Source: Turnera subulata (lineage: Eukaryota > Streptophyta > Magnoliopsida > Malpighiales > Passifloraceae). From it: 64,000 nucleotides of DNA. The notes beneath the pieces were generated by a model. That model was not told the DNA's origin. It saw only the letters and a program-made list of their open reading frames with translations, and did not search any database. A program made the position numbers and the translations under genes. The stretch spans positions 40,126-104,125 of the forward strand of contig JAKUCV010001567.1 of assembly GCA_028386065.3 (NCBI GenBank), written 5' to 3'. This document shows, in pieces, positions 1 through 15,167 of the stretch (position 1 is its first letter; every line of letters begins with the position of its first letter).

Positions 1-426
1 TGTTTTGCAACATGGCTTAACCTGATTCTGTTTCACGCATTTTCTGTTTCTGCAACCTAAATTGTTCTTTGTGGATGTTCACCTTTAACAAAATTACATT
101 TTGGTCTTTGTGGATTCGCTCTTCCTTTTTGCTATTTCTTTGCACTATCTTTTGTTGTTTGTCGTGTATTGATATATTCTGTGAAATGAAGTATCTGTAT
201 TGCCAATTCATTCTATTGCTCAGCAAAGTTCCAAGTAATACTCTTATCAAATTTTGTCTAGATTAGTTTTTCCTTTTCCTCTTGGGCCAACATAAGTGCA
301 TTTACATTCTTGTTGAAATTATTATTGTAAGCTATCACAACCCCATTTTGTTCTAAATGTTGCAATGTAGATTCTTAACCCTTTCTGTTAATCGAAATCC
401 AATTTGTGTGAAATGCAACTTTGCAG

Positions 427-744
427 GCCATGATGAAAGATCCATTTGGAAATTATGTCGTACAGAAGGTTCTTGAAACCTGTGATGACGAGAGTCTAGA
501 GTTGATTCTTTCTCGCATTAAGGTGCATTTGAGTGCCTTGAAGAGGTATACTTATGGCAAACATATTGTTTCTCGTGTTGAGAAACTCATTTTGACTGGA
601 GGTGAGGAATGCCGCTTTATCTTCTATAAAGAAGTGAAATCATTTTTCATGCTTTTGGCAGGATTACTTAGTCCTTGTCGACTAATATATCTTCTCATTG
701 TTACAGAGAGGCGCATAGGATTGTCATCATCAATCTCCTCTTAA
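427..744 (+). CDS. Pumilio-family RNA-binding protein, C-terminal exons (partial)
   Basis: These are the last two coding exons of a Pumilio homology-domain protein whose 5' part lies left of the window. The first exon follows a TTGCAG acceptor at 421-426 and runs 427-601; the second is 707-744, ending in TAA. The 105-base intron carries GTGAGG and TTACAG borders, and joining restores the residues TGERRIG. The encoded segment has the Puf-repeat signatures [13 protein letters not shown] and YGKHIV, which match repeats 7 and 8 of plant APUM1-6-type proteins. Pumilio proteins bind UGUA-containing 3' UTRs in the cytoplasm and repress or destabilise mRNAs; that role is family knowledge. Bases 1-426 look like intron. 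AATAAA signals at 986 and 1187 suggest a 3' UTR ending near 1.0-1.2 kb. The exact APUM member cannot be told from this fragment. Confidence 0.88.
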   Translation, partial: AMMKDPFGNYVVQKVLETCDDESLELILSRIKVHLSALKRYTYGKHIVSRVEKLILTGGEECRFIFYKEVKSFFMLLAGLLSPCRLIYLLIVTERRIGLSSSISS

Positions 745-1635
745 GTTAATCTAATCTGGAAACATGAAGGCACGTTTTATTTGCCGCAACTTTAAGTCTG
801 CAAATGGAGGAAACTTTTGTACAGCTAACATGCAGATGATTTTCGCAAGCTATCAACCGATATTCCTACTTAATGTGGAGTCATTAACTGTAAATAAACA
901 CGAGTTCAGTAGGGCTGCAGAATAAGATGCTTTGTTGTCAATATTCTCCTTTCCATTAAGCCGCTATTTATGTAATTTGATAGAGAATAAAGGTGAGTAG
1001 GTCAGTGAGGGCATTTACAGTTTCTCACCCTCTGTGGGAGCTCATGCGCAATGTTTATAATCTGTAAAGAGTCAGAATTGGTGATAGAACAGTCCTTATC
1101 AATGGAGTGTTTCGACATTTTTTCCTTGTGTACATCCATGTATGGAAATGCTCTGAAATTTGTTGCGTATATACCAAGTTATTTCCAATAAACAATGCGT
1201 ACCATTCCTCACAATGGTTCAACTAATCACCCGTTGCATTTTCCAAAAACAATGAGTGGGGTTTGTTTTATAGTTGCAATGCAGATCCTAAGACAACAAA
1301 TTCCCGTAATTCTTAGTGACATGCTTACGTGATTATAATTCATGAATGAAGCATTGCTAGGAGGCACTGAAGAGCAAACGTGCACCCTGCACAGGTAGAG
1401 GCTCGTATATTGCCATTTTTTCAGGTGCTGTAAAACCAGCATGCTAAGGTGAGCACGCAAATGATTATATGCTCTTCAAAAGTATTGATTGGATTTGTAC
1501 CATCACCACGCAATGTTATGGGTGGTAACAAGAGACCTTGCAGCTCACGCTTATAAAAAAGCTTAAAAAGACCAGATAACAGTAAAGTCTAGAGTATAGA
1601 TTCTACACTCTGCAGGTGCAATTGCGTCTTGATAT
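745..1635. other. 3' UTR of the Pumilio gene and convergent intergenic spacer
   Basis: No coding sequence is supported here. AATAAA hexamers at 986-991 and 1187-1192 are plausible polyadenylation signals for the plus-strand Pumilio gene. The rest, up to the stop codon of the minus-strand PORR gene, would be its 3' UTR and spacer. The two genes converge. Confidence 0.6.
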
Positions 1636-2940
1636 TCACAACATTTCTACACTTTCCTCATCCTCAGAATCGAGATCCAAGTCGTACTTGGGACGTTCAA
1701 CAGGCCGATTGTTCACCCTCCTCCTCTTCAAAATCACCTCTGACTCCTGCATCAAATTGATATACTTGTTCCTGATCCTGAGCATTGGATGCCTCTCAAT
1801 GGTTGATTTATCTCTGTACGCCTCCTTGAGAACTGCAGTGCAAGTCTTGTTCTTGAGAGACAGATAAAATATGTTGGGGTGCCTTTCAAATGCCTTGTGA
1901 ACCTTCTGCGGCAACCCAAAATACTTTTTGAGGCACAAAAGTTTCTTCCTTTCCGCTGAATGCTCTACAAACAAACAGAGCAACTCGTGCAGAAACCCCA
2001 CAAGCCTCTTCTCTGCAATGTCACTAGTAGGATCCAAGTGTGAATAATCCTCATAAGGAGATATATACGGAACCTTTTGGAACTCTTTTAGCCAATCCTC
2101 AATCTTCCTCCTCAACCTCAAACCCTTCGATGGGAAAAGTGGAAATTCAATTGCCTCCCTTGGTTCTCCAAAATAAACCCCCTTCTTCATTGCATTTCTC
2201 TGCAAAACAGACAATACCCTTTCTTCACTCACGACAGCCAATCCCTTTAACCCATCATCCAACTCCACTAACTTGAACGACCCATCAAGGTTCTCCTCTG
2301 GGTGTTCCAAAAAGTCCTCAGGCAAGCCCAAATACCACAGCATCCCTTGAATAATCTTCAACGGCAGCATTTTTTCTCTACTCATCAAGATGAACTTCTT
2401 CAACCTTTCTCTCAAATCCTCTTTACAATCCTCAAAAAGCCTTCTTTCTTCTCTATCAATCTCAACGGCCTCCGGGGTTAATCTAAACCAAGGCAGATTA
2501 TACTGAGGCCCAGTAAACTCCTCAAAGATCGATGGGTATTGCCTTAAAAACCTGGCAACCTTGATTTTGACATCAAACTCCAATCCTCTCTTGGATACAT
2601 CGGATATGGGGATGCAGCCATTGGGGTTTCGGGCAATGACGTCTTTCAAACAACAGATGGGCTTGAGGTCGATGGACTTGTGTATGTGATCTATCGAGTC
2701 AAAGTAAGGATCTTTTTTCCATTTCATGTAGACATCTACGTATGTCCGGGTTTGGATACATGTGTGGGGTCGGTATAGGGGTTCGCTCTTTACAAGTGAA
2801 AAGATTGGATTTTGAGGAGTGGGTATTAGGGTTTTTAGGGTTCTAGAATTGGGTTTTTTGAGGAGCATGAGACCTTCGGTTACAGAAACCAAGCAAGGTG
2901 AAGATTTGAACTTCGGCGTCGCCGAGGTCTGGAGAAGCAC
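1636..2940 (-). CDS. WTF9: PORR-domain protein, WTF9-like organelle intron-splicing factor
   Basis: This is one uninterrupted 434-codon frame. The N-terminus (about residues 1-65) is rich in Ser, Thr, Lys and Arg with few acids, as in organelle transit peptides. From about residue 66 (YVDVYMKWKKDPYFDSIDH) it follows the plant organelle RNA recognition (PORR/DUF860) domain, with the motifs KVARFLRQYPSIFEEF, NLPWFRLTPEA and LPLKIIQGMLWYLGLP, then a second block LHELLCLFVEHSAERKKLLCLKKYFGLPQKVHKAFERHP. The tail is acidic (LDLDSEDEE). These blocks match mitochondrial WHAT'S THIS FACTOR 9, which in Arabidopsis is needed for splicing of the rpl2 and ccmFC group II introns. Being intronless is typical of the family. 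The ATG at 2940 starts a frame with a full presequence, so I keep it. Another PORR member is possible but less likely. Confidence 0.85.
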   Translation of the reverse strand: MLLQTSATPKFKSSPCLVSVTEGLMLLKKPNSRTLKTLIPTPQNPIFSLVKSEPLYRPHTCIQTRTYVDVYMKWKKDPYFDSIDHIHKSIDLKPICCLKDVIARNPNGCIPISDVSKRGLEFDVKIKVARFLRQYPSIFEEFTGPQYNLPWFRLTPEAVEIDREERRLFEDCKEDLRERLKKFILMSREKMLPLKIIQGMLWYLGLPEDFLEHPEENLDGSFKLVELDDGLKGLAVVSEERVLSVLQRNAMKKGVYFGEPREAIEFPLFPSKGLRLRRKIEDWLKEFQKVPYISPYEDYSHLDPTSDIAEKRLVGFLHELLCLFVEHSAERKKLLCLKKYFGLPQKVHKAFERHPNIFYLSLKNKTCTAVLKEAYRDKSTIERHPMLRIRNKYINLMQESEVILKRRRVNNRPVERPKYDLDLDSEDEESVEML

Positions 2941-3888
2941 CGAACTTGTCCAACTTCACAAGAAGGAAACCCCGCTGCCAGCTGCGGTGGAGGAGGCGGG
3001 CTAGCGGCGGCGGCAGATGTTTGCACTTTGAAAACGAACCAGATAGAGGGAGCAAGGGGACGACAGAGAGATGGGAAATAAAGAGAGGAAAATAAGAAAA
3101 ACGAGGTTGGAATGGACTTAATGGGTGCAACATATGGGCCGACGTATAGACCTAATGATATGGGCTTCTCTTGGGATTTATCATAGATTGGATCAAATTT
3201 GGGCCAACATATGTATTTATATATGGATAAATATCAACGCAGATAGTAAATAAAAAGCCATCAAACTTGTACATAATATTCGGCATCTTAATTTATGATT
3301 AATTGGGTTATATATTCATTCCGCATGGAGCAATGCATCATCAACCATTTGCTTGTTAAGACAGGGGAACAAGTTAGCTAACATGATTACTGCTTTGTTT
3401 CCTTTGGGAGGAACAGCACAATAACATGAACTTCCATGGAGATGTAGGCGGTGGAAGTTTCCCCAATCCCATAATGCTTGGATAAAACAATGAGCTACTA
3501 CAGCAGGCAAGACGGATTTGCTAGAGAAGCAAATAATTTAAGCATTTTATTCTACCTATAAAGAGGGTACAGCATCAGGGTTTCTCAGTATTCTACCAGC
3601 TGGGGCGATATTAAAGAAAACGACCCCTGCCAAGATCTATCTACAATCAGGAAGCCTGAAAAGAATGAAAGAATAAGAATTACCGAAGAATGGAACCAAG
3701 TAAGTTGATGCGACGGAAAGATATTTACAGATGAAGAAGAAAAAGCATAAAAAGCACCATAGAAGCTCACAGGGCCCCTGCAATTCCAGAGCTATGTAAT
3801 AAGATCCACCCGGAAAGGTTGGTTGTGAAGTAGGAGCCGTCAAACAAAAGACTCAAGCTTCCTTCTGAAAGGCCATATGACCAAAGGT
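2941..3888. other. PORR promoter side and 3' UTR of the OTU gene
   Basis: No gene is supported here. 2941-3250 is the upstream region of the minus-strand PORR gene. On the minus strand, a GAATAAAATG-type polyadenylation signal near 3541-3552 and transcript-like sequence from 3540 to 3888 suggest the 3' UTR of the OTU gene. Short open frames at 3316-3843 have no recognisable protein features. Confidence 0.5.
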
Positions 3889-6800
3889 TCAACGCTTCCA
3901 CCATTTCTTCTTTTTCTTGGTCTCGTGCAGAGCTAGGTCTGTGTTTATATCAGAGTAAAAAAGGACTCAGAAATGACATGACTTTAAAGAGTTATGTAAC
4001 GCAAAACATTTGCACATAAGTTTAAATTGTTTACCTGCTTCAGGATATATTGAGTTGTAGTGAACCTCTGCCCAAAAGCTCAAGAAAATAACTGCATCGA
4101 ACACGTGCCATGGGTGTCATAACCGCAGCTCAGGCAGCACGACAACAATAAAAGATAGAAATAGTGCACACTAGTTGCACAAAACTAATGTAAAAGCCTA
4201 CTAAATGAAAACAAATGCAATCCCAAGTAATCCAATAATATATAAACCAGGGTGGCATAATAACACAAGCAAAATGCAGAGCAGTCTGACAGAAACTTAT
4301 GAGCTATGGTGATGAGATTCACTCTCTAATAAAGTATTGACCACACTCCCATGGTCCCACTAATATCTTTAGGAACAAAATTGAAATCTACAGACATGAA
4401 ACATTGTCCACGGAGACTGTGTGCAAGTGTGAATCATAATCCTAGAAAGGTGCTGCCTGATAACTTGTAACACGGTGCCGATTAACTCTATGCTTTACAC
4501 ATAAGATCGGCATGTATTAGCATTTCAAACAGATTACATTTCCAAAAAAATCCAAAACCCTCCATGCTTCTTTAGATTTGATTAATCAGCACAGAAGTTG
4601 AAAATGTAAAGCAAAAGTCTTCCAAAAGTTTTACCTCGTTCAGTCTTTTGAACCTGTGGAAGGATCTCAATGTAGCATGTATTCTTAAATGAGGTCATTA
4701 CAAATATCCTGACACCATACTGCAAACACATACCAAAAAGAGTACGCAATTTTGTCAAAAAAAGATCAAGAGAAACACCAAAATTAAGAATAGTGAGCCA
4801 GTATAAAAGTTTCTCATACCGAATCAGCAGCGGCTTGCAGTGTGACATGATCACCCCATTCACCAGACCTAATTTATCCACATATGGATATCAGAAATAA
4901 TACAAGAAAATATAGATGACACAAAAAAAAAAAAAAGAAGAAATGAAGGTACAGCAATATACTTGCTCATTTTCTTCAGATAATCACCATAAGCCATGGG
5001 TACATAACCTTCGTACAAGTGTGGTTGAGACTTAAGCTGACAACATAAAACATGGAATAAAATTAAGAACTTGATAGTCTAAAATTACACCAAATTTGAG
5101 AAAAATCAAATTCATTTTAATATAAATTGCAACAGAACGGTGATCAACCTGATCAAGAACTCGTTCTCTCACATATTTGTGGTGGTCAGAAGAACAATAG
5201 AGTTGATCTGATAAAGAGCGAAACTGCAAAAATATGAAAATTATAAGACATAACCCAACAGCAAAAGGTTGCACTAAAAATTACAACAAACTTGTCATAA
5301 ATAGATATATTTACTATGAAGATAGAATCAACCTGGCAATTACCATCTCCTTGAACCTTATTCTCAACAAGATCATAAAGCTTCAACCTACAGCGGAGAA
5401 ATTTCAAACATCACAATAAGCTAAACATTGTTTAAAAATGGCATCAAGTTAAAGAAGAGAAACTCTTAAGAGTAACAACGGCAAGAAAAATTATGCATTC
5501 ATTTTCCCATGCGACAATCAAGATCTTGATGGAATCCAAAAGACAAAGACAAAACTTTTGTTTATTCCCCAATGCACTCCCTAAACTATGTGAAGGTAAG
5601 GTACCACATATGACCCAGGTAGAGCCTAATGCCTTACCCCATCAAAGCTCTCTTTCTCCCGTTCAATAGACACAAGCAAACATCATGTAATACAAGGACA
5701 AATTATCAAACAATATACCTTAGCAAGTAATCCAAAAGAAATTAGTTGTACAGCAGTGTTGCTTGTGAAAAACGAGAGAGAAAGAAGATTAGATGGAAGA
5801 CCTGTCTAGCAGCCTTTGATGATCAGAAATTTCTTCGTCTTCAGATGGAAGTTCTCCATTCACTTTTGGGACATGCTGCAGAAAAGATATGAGAAACTTA
5901 GCACAGACACTTATTGTCAAGTTTAAAGTGTACTACTCTAAACCAAAGCCAATTATGATTACATCCACCTCTCACACAGAGGCTCATATTCTTATTTAAG
6001 CTTTAAGAGATAATTGATAATGCACATAAGGAAAATCCAAAAGGGGTGCCAAAATTTTTGGTTTGATGAATAGTTACTCTTTTTTTTTTCCATATGTTAT
6101 TTCACTAGTCTCACTTCTAATCCAAAGCCAACTTTATTTTTAAGGCCAACTGAATATTTTAAAAATCACATCTTACTTCCTCGCACAGACAAACACCACG
6201 TGCAGCATCTCTACTTGAAAATTGTAAAACTAGCCATTAACATAAGAACAAAGACTGTAATGTTAAGTTCCATCTGTTGACTAATATCCACTCGTACCAG
6301 GCTCTGCTAGATGAAACCAATATAAACTGACAGAACCGTGGCTCTCATTCAGGCCACAATACACATTGTATAACTCCCAAAGTTAGTGGATTAGTTTGGC
6401 TTGAAAAGAGAATTTATTCATTAGGTTCAGAAGAACAAAAAGAAGTCTTATTCTGAATATCTTAAGATAGAAGTATAGAAAGCAAACAAGAAACAAGCTG
6501 CCATGCACTTAACCGTCAACACAAATTAATATAGCTTCAAAAAAATCATACTCACAGGAACTGGAACCATCTCATTAAATCTCTTTCCCACTTCACCATT
6601 AAGTGATTCTTCATCTGACAAGTCGAAAGAAAGTGTCAGCTCATCAAGCTCGAGCAATTTTTCTCCATTGCCAGGCGAGGAAATAGCCATTGGTATTTGA
6701 TCAATGTCTCCACTTTTAATCTCACTAGACTCGGCTGCCTCTTTGTTGCTGCAAGCATCAGCGTTTATTTTGTTTTTGCCACTTTCAACTCTCTGATTGT

Positions 6801-7228
6801 ACTCATGCCCTACAAGTGATACATAATTCGCAGAACAAATAAAGACAGATACAGGACAAAAATAACCAATGAATTACATAGCAGCAGTGAAATTCCCCAG
6901 TACCAGAAGGATGATGTCTTCCATGAGAGCCAAGCCAATCCTGGGCAATAACTAATTCTTTTCCGGGATTGTTAACCCCAGATGCTTCGTCAGCTGCAAT
7001 TTGTGACAGTTCTTCTTGAAGAGCACGAGCAATTACAGCATCATTCTCCACGTTATTAGAATGTACTGGTGCAGCATAATATTCTCCAACATACCCAACT
7101 TCACTAGTATCTATACCATACTGCGTAATACTATTATTGCACGAACCACTATGTGAAAGTGGTAAAACATCAATCAGATAATGGAGTCCCCATCGGACAA
7201 CATCAGGATCTGGCTCATGTACCAACAT
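3889..7228 (-). CDS. OTU-domain deubiquitinating cysteine protease (plant OTU9/OTU10-like)
   Basis: Ten coding exons on the minus strand (7228-6904, 6809-6556, 5875-5802, 5387-5333, 5223-5149, 5036-4963, 4868-4820, 4719-4635, 4091-4035, 3938-3889) join in frame to about 365 residues. A non-coding first exon around 7917-8100 is likely, since an intron acceptor lies just before the ATG at 7240. The N-terminal part (LVHEPDPDVVRWGLHYL; NVENDAVIARALQEELSQ) is the conserved lead-in of Arabidopsis OTU9/OTU10. The OTU core shows the Cys box GDGNCQFRSLSDQ (Cys235, Asp232) and the His box FWAEVHYNSIYPEA (His341), so the catalytic residues are present. Such enzymes cleave ubiquitin chains in the cytosol or nucleus. 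The C-terminus is a basic run KKKKKWWKR. The acidic linker (about residues 109-193) is variable in the family. Which paralogue it is remains open. Confidence 0.9.
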
Positions 7229-7240
7229 CCTGTCTCCCAG

Positions 7241-8994
7241 CTATACCAACAACCTAGGTTTATGTGTTAGCAGAAAAGCTTTCTGTGCCTTGACAACCTG
7301 TAAAATAGCCAAATCAACTAGTGAATATAAAACCACGCAAATGATTTGAACAGATGCCACCCCCTAACAGAGATGTTACCAAAAGAGAACAATCACTCCA
7401 CTTTCAATCAACATATGTCAAACCTCAGGTTTCCACATCGAAAATGCTAAAAGTCTAATTGCAGACCATTAGAAGTAAAGGGAAAAAACAAAGATCAAAG
7501 AACTTTCAAACATCAACCCTGTTGATGATCCAACAAAGGCAACCAATCCATCACTACTCTAAACCAGAAAAGTAAATCGAGAAACAAAAAATGCCACTGT
7601 TTGTGATCTCCAATACAACAGAAATAAGTAAATCCCACGAAATCTCAATCAATCCTCGTAATTTGAGTTACTTAACGTAACAATGAAAGAATCGTACGAC
7701 ACACAAAACAGAAGAAGAAACCCAACACGGATTAAACCAAAAAGACACAAATTTGAAGCTTGCAGCCCACTTTTTTACGTGAAAGAACAAAACTTTCTCT
7801 AAACCCAAACCCCAAAAACCAACTTGCAAGCCAATGAAACAAAATAACCGGAAAAAAATAAAACACGAAACGAACCCAAAAAAAAAGTACCTCTTTGAAG
7901 AAGCAATCTTTACCTTAGAAAGTAAGCCACACAAAACAAACGCGCCACAACCACCCTCCTCTCTCTTCTTTAAAGAATGAACCAGAAAAAAATGAAGAAG
8001 GGATAATTCAATTTGTGAAAAAAGAATATTGGGAGGTTGATTATGGTTTAACTATCGAACAACTTAGGATGAGAAATCGTAACGGAAAGACGGAGAGTGT
8101 TTTGGTAAGATGACAAGTTTGGGTCAGAGTTAGCGTCTGTTTAGGCCACTTTTCTTGAAAATCCCTGATTATCTGGTTCTTCTGTTCGCTCGTGTGAATT
8201 TATATCCATCTGCGCGTGGCGGGCCGACACATGTTACCGAGGACCCGGGTTCATGCCACGTGTAAAGCGTCACTTCGTTTTTGTTAATTTTGATTGGCTG
8301 CTTATTTATCTCTCTCTTTTTTTTCTTGTGCCAAAAAACTAATGTTTCCACCACGAGTAATTTATTCTATTGGTTAATGATGTTTAGTCTCATTGGTTTC
8401 TGATGCTGGTAAACTTTGAGGACTAGAGCACGAGATTTTTATGAATCAATAAAAAGTTATAACTTACTTGGAGGGCTGAAATTTGCAGTTGTTGTCTTGG
8501 TTAATGTTTTGATTTTGGCACAATTCATAGTTGAAATTAAAACCACCTAACATGAAGGTAAAAGTCATATATAAAAAAAAGAGAGGCAAAAATCGAGGCA
8601 TAATCCAGATTGAATCCGGCCAAAAAATAATCCATATTTTAGAAAGGAGCAAAATGTGTAACTAAACAAATATGGAGCAAGTAAAAGAGTGGCTTAATTT
8701 AGGATTTAGGACAATAAATTGCACGTTCATGGTCCAATGGCATCAGATCTTGTGGTTGCAAGAGACTGCAACTTATGAAGGTTCCATGAATTGCAAGACG
8801 AGCCCAAAATTTGAACAATCAAGCCCATATCTGACCCGAATCTTAGGCTGACACACAGAGGTACGGAGCAGGGTATCAACCAAGCCCAATAAAATATTTT
8901 GTTTTAGGCCCATTAAATACCCAATAGTTTTTAGCTTCTCTTCGCCAAGAACACACAGACCAATCGATTCGGGAAATTCTCATATACACACGAA
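7241..8994. other. 5' UTR intron of the OTU gene and shared divergent promoter region
   Basis: 7241-7916 reads as a minus-strand intron within the 5' UTR: a GTAAAG donor follows the exon end near 7917 and a TATAG acceptor lies at 7241. 7917-8100 is the likely first, non-coding exon. 8100-8994 separates the minus-strand OTU gene from the plus-strand PPR gene and must hold both promoters. I see no gene, transposon end or clear repeat there. Confidence 0.5.
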
Positions 8995-10890
8995 ATGATT
9001 TCCCTCCTGAATTCAACGACTAACCTACAAAAGCACGACATCATTATTCCTCAGCAAAACACCCTCCTCCTTACAAGACTGGAGTCATCAAAATCTGTAA
9101 GAGAAATCAAACAACTCCACTCACTAATCCTCAAAACAACAAACGAAAGCAACAATGCCACCAAACTCATCTACACTAAACTAGTCTCACTCTTGCATCC
9201 TCAAAATCCCGACAACAACCAAAAGCACCTCACGTACGCCTGCTCCCTCGTCAAGCAATGGGACAATCCGGACATCACCGTACTCAATTCATTAATCCAA
9301 CAAACCTCCTCGTCATTACCTCCTCGTCACTCTCTGCCACTTACTTTGGATTTGTACAAACACTTGTTGCTTAAAGGCCTTGTGCCCAACACCTACACTC
9401 TCCCCTATGTTTTAAAGGCGTGTTCTTTATCCCAGGCTTTAAGGGAAGGGCAGCAGGTTCATGGGCATTGTATTAAAACGGGTCTTTCTTCTAATGTGTA
9501 CGTGAGGAATACTCTCATGAGGGTTTATGCTGTTTGTGGGGTTATGGGGAATGTTTGCAAGGTGTTTGATGAAAGTCCTGAGAGGGACTTGATCTCCTGG
9601 ACTACACTTATTCAGGCCTTTCTCAAGATGGGTTTCCCGAAAGAAGCTGTGTCTGCGTTTTTTAGCATGTGCCGGGCGGGTTTGAGCCCCGACCGGATGA
9701 CGCTTGTGGTTGTGCTTTCTGCGTGCGGGAAGTTGGGGGATTTGAGCCTGGGGAGAGAGATGCATTCGTGTATGGATCGTTATGGGATTAGTGTTGATTC
9801 GGATGTCTTTCTTGGGAATGCGTTGGTGGATATGTACTTGAAATGTGGGCAGGCTACGTTGGCTTGTGAAGTTTTTGATGGGATGCCGGTTAAGAATGTG
9901 GTTTCTTGGAACTCCATGATTGCTGGACTTGCTCAGCAAGGAGAGTTTAAAGAGGCCTTGGATGTTTTTCGTAGGATGCAGAGTACGGGCTTGAAGCCGG
10001 ATGATGTCACTCTGGTTGCAGTGTTGAATTCGTGTGCTAATCTCGGAGTTTTTGAGTTAGGGAAGTGGGTTCATGCTTATGTTGATAAGAACAATATCAA
10101 GGCTGATGGGTTTATTGGGAATGCGCTTGTGGACATGTATGCCAAATGTGGAAGCATAGACCTTGCCCTGAGTGTGTTCAACTCCATGAGATGTAGAGAT
10201 GTTTATTCATATACCGCCATGATTGTTGGCTTGGCTATGCATGGCGAAATAGATACAGCATTCGATGTCTTCTCCGAGATGCGCAAAGCGGGGATACCAC
10301 CTGATGAGGTGACATTTGTGGGCGTCCTTGCTGCATGTAGTCATGCTGGACTGGTAGAGGAAGGGTGGAAGCATTTCAAGGATATGTCAAGGGTTTACAA
10401 CCTCCAACCTCAACTTGAGCACTACGGATGTATGGTTGATCTGTTGGGCCGCGCCGGACTAGTAGACCAGGCATTAGAGTTGATTAAGAACATGCCAATC
10501 TTGCCGGATGCATCTGTCTGGGGAGCACTACTTGGAGCCTGTCAGATTCATGGAAAGGTTGAGCTTGGGGAAAGTGTGGTGGAAGAAGTTGTTAGGATGG
10601 AACCTACAAGAGATGGTGCGTACGTACTGATGTCAAACATATATTCCTACGCAAGCAGATGGAGGGATGCATTGAAATGGAGGAAAGCATTGAAAGAAAA
10701 GAGCATGAAGAAGACCCCAGGGTGTAGTCTAATTGAAGTTGATGGTGTGGTTCATGAATTCCGCAAAGGCGACAAGTCACACCCTAAAATCAAAGAGCTG
10801 TACAGATTACTGGCCCAGATGATGGGCCACTTGAAAAGCAAAGAAATTTTACCCGTGACAGTGCATTCTGTTGATTCAACATGTATATAA
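8995..10890 (+). CDS. PLS-class pentatricopeptide repeat protein, E subgroup, no DYW domain
   Basis: An intronless 631-codon frame made of tandem P, L and S type pentatricopeptide repeats from about residue 110 to 480. Recurrent signatures are NTYTLPYVLKAC, YVRNTLMRVYAVCG, DLISWTTLIQAF, GNALVDMYLKCG, NVVSWNSMIAGLAQQGEFKEAL and DDVTLVAVLNSCA. They are followed by the E and E+ region: VWGALLGACQIHGKVELGE, YVLMSNIYSYASRWRDALKWRKALKEKSMKKTPGCSLIEVDGVVHEF split across the last 100 residues. The protein stops after HLKSKEILPV and lacks the C-terminal DYW deaminase, so any editing role would need a partner supplying catalysis. Such proteins act in mitochondria or plastids as sequence-specific RNA binders; target and compartment cannot be read here. 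The first ATG of the frame is used; the Ser/Thr/Asn-rich start is compatible with a transit peptide. Confidence 0.92.
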   Translation: MISLLNSTTNLQKHDIIIPQQNTLLLTRLESSKSVREIKQLHSLILKTTNESNNATKLIYTKLVSLLHPQNPDNNQKHLTYACSLVKQWDNPDITVLNSLIQQTSSSLPPRHSLPLTLDLYKHLLLKGLVPNTYTLPYVLKACSLSQALREGQQVHGHCIKTGLSSNVYVRNTLMRVYAVCGVMGNVCKVFDESPERDLISWTTLIQAFLKMGFPKEAVSAFFSMCRAGLSPDRMTLVVVLSACGKLGDLSLGREMHSCMDRYGISVDSDVFLGNALVDMYLKCGQATLACEVFDGMPVKNVVSWNSMIAGLAQQGEFKEALDVFRRMQSTGLKPDDVTLVAVLNSCANLGVFELGKWVHAYVDKNNIKADGFIGNALVDMYAKCGSIDLALSVFNSMRCRDVYSYTAMIVGLAMHGEIDTAFDVFSEMRKAGIPPDEVTFVGVLAACSHAGLVEEGWKHFKDMSRVYNLQPQLEHYGCMVDLLGRAGLVDQALELIKNMPILPDASVWGALLGACQIHGKVELGESVVEEVVRMEPTRDGAYVLMSNIYSYASRWRDALKWRKALKEKSMKKTPGCSLIEVDGVVHEFRKGDKSHPKIKELYRLLAQMMGHLKSKEILPVTVHSVDSTCI

Positions 10891-11277
10891 TATATACCAA
10901 ATGTACATTAATTCAAGATCTAATGTATTTATTCATGTGAATCGCCATGGTTTAATGGTAATGACATGTGCTTTTTCTTGTGTTTGGTATCAATTTTTTC
11001 TTGTGTTTAATTTTGGAAAAGAAATTATAGCACTAAACCAACCATATCTCTGACCTGTAACCGGGATTTAACGAATGGACACGTAGTAGTTTCCTGTCGT
11101 TCGTTCTTTGTTGTACAGTTTCGTTTCACTTCTTTCTTCCTCGGACTACAAAATGACCCGTCGTTCACACTTACCCTCTTCACCCTCACTAAAGTTTGGA
11201 CGACGGCAATTCAAAAGAGGAAGAAGAGTCCGCTATTCGCTACCAGAAACAGCTCAGCGAAGTGAAGGATTTTTGAG
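10891..11277. other. PPR 3' flank and GET3B promoter
   Basis: No gene is supported here. This short spacer lies between two plus-strand genes. The stretch just before 11278 (about 11100-11277) is pyrimidine- then purine-rich and probably includes the 5' UTR of the GET3B-like gene. No TATA box is convincing. Confidence 0.45.
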
Positions 11278-14888
<3,611 letters not shown>

Positions 14889-15167
14889 GTATGGATAGAA
14901 TGGTAGCCAAAGTCCTAGGGTGTTTAAGGAATATGGAAGTTTGGCCACATTTTTTGCCGCAAGCTTATATTAATGACTGTTCAAATTTCTGCCTGGTGAT
15001 CATCACAGCGTAGATACACCTTAGTCTTCCATTCCAACAGGACTCACTGAAAAGCTATTGAGAGTAGTTTTCTTACATTACCAAACAAAGATGTTGGGAA
15101 TTATCTTCCCGTCGATGGATGTAAAGATTGACATATAAAAACAGCAGTTCATGTTGGTTTTTATTAA

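Noticed and set aside
2040..2276. Plus-strand 78-codon frame within the PORR gene
   Set aside because: Pro/Ser/Thr-rich shadow of the antisense coding strand.
9439..9939. 166-codon minus-strand frame inside the PPR gene
   Set aside because: Antisense shadow of the PPR repeats; no independent protein features.
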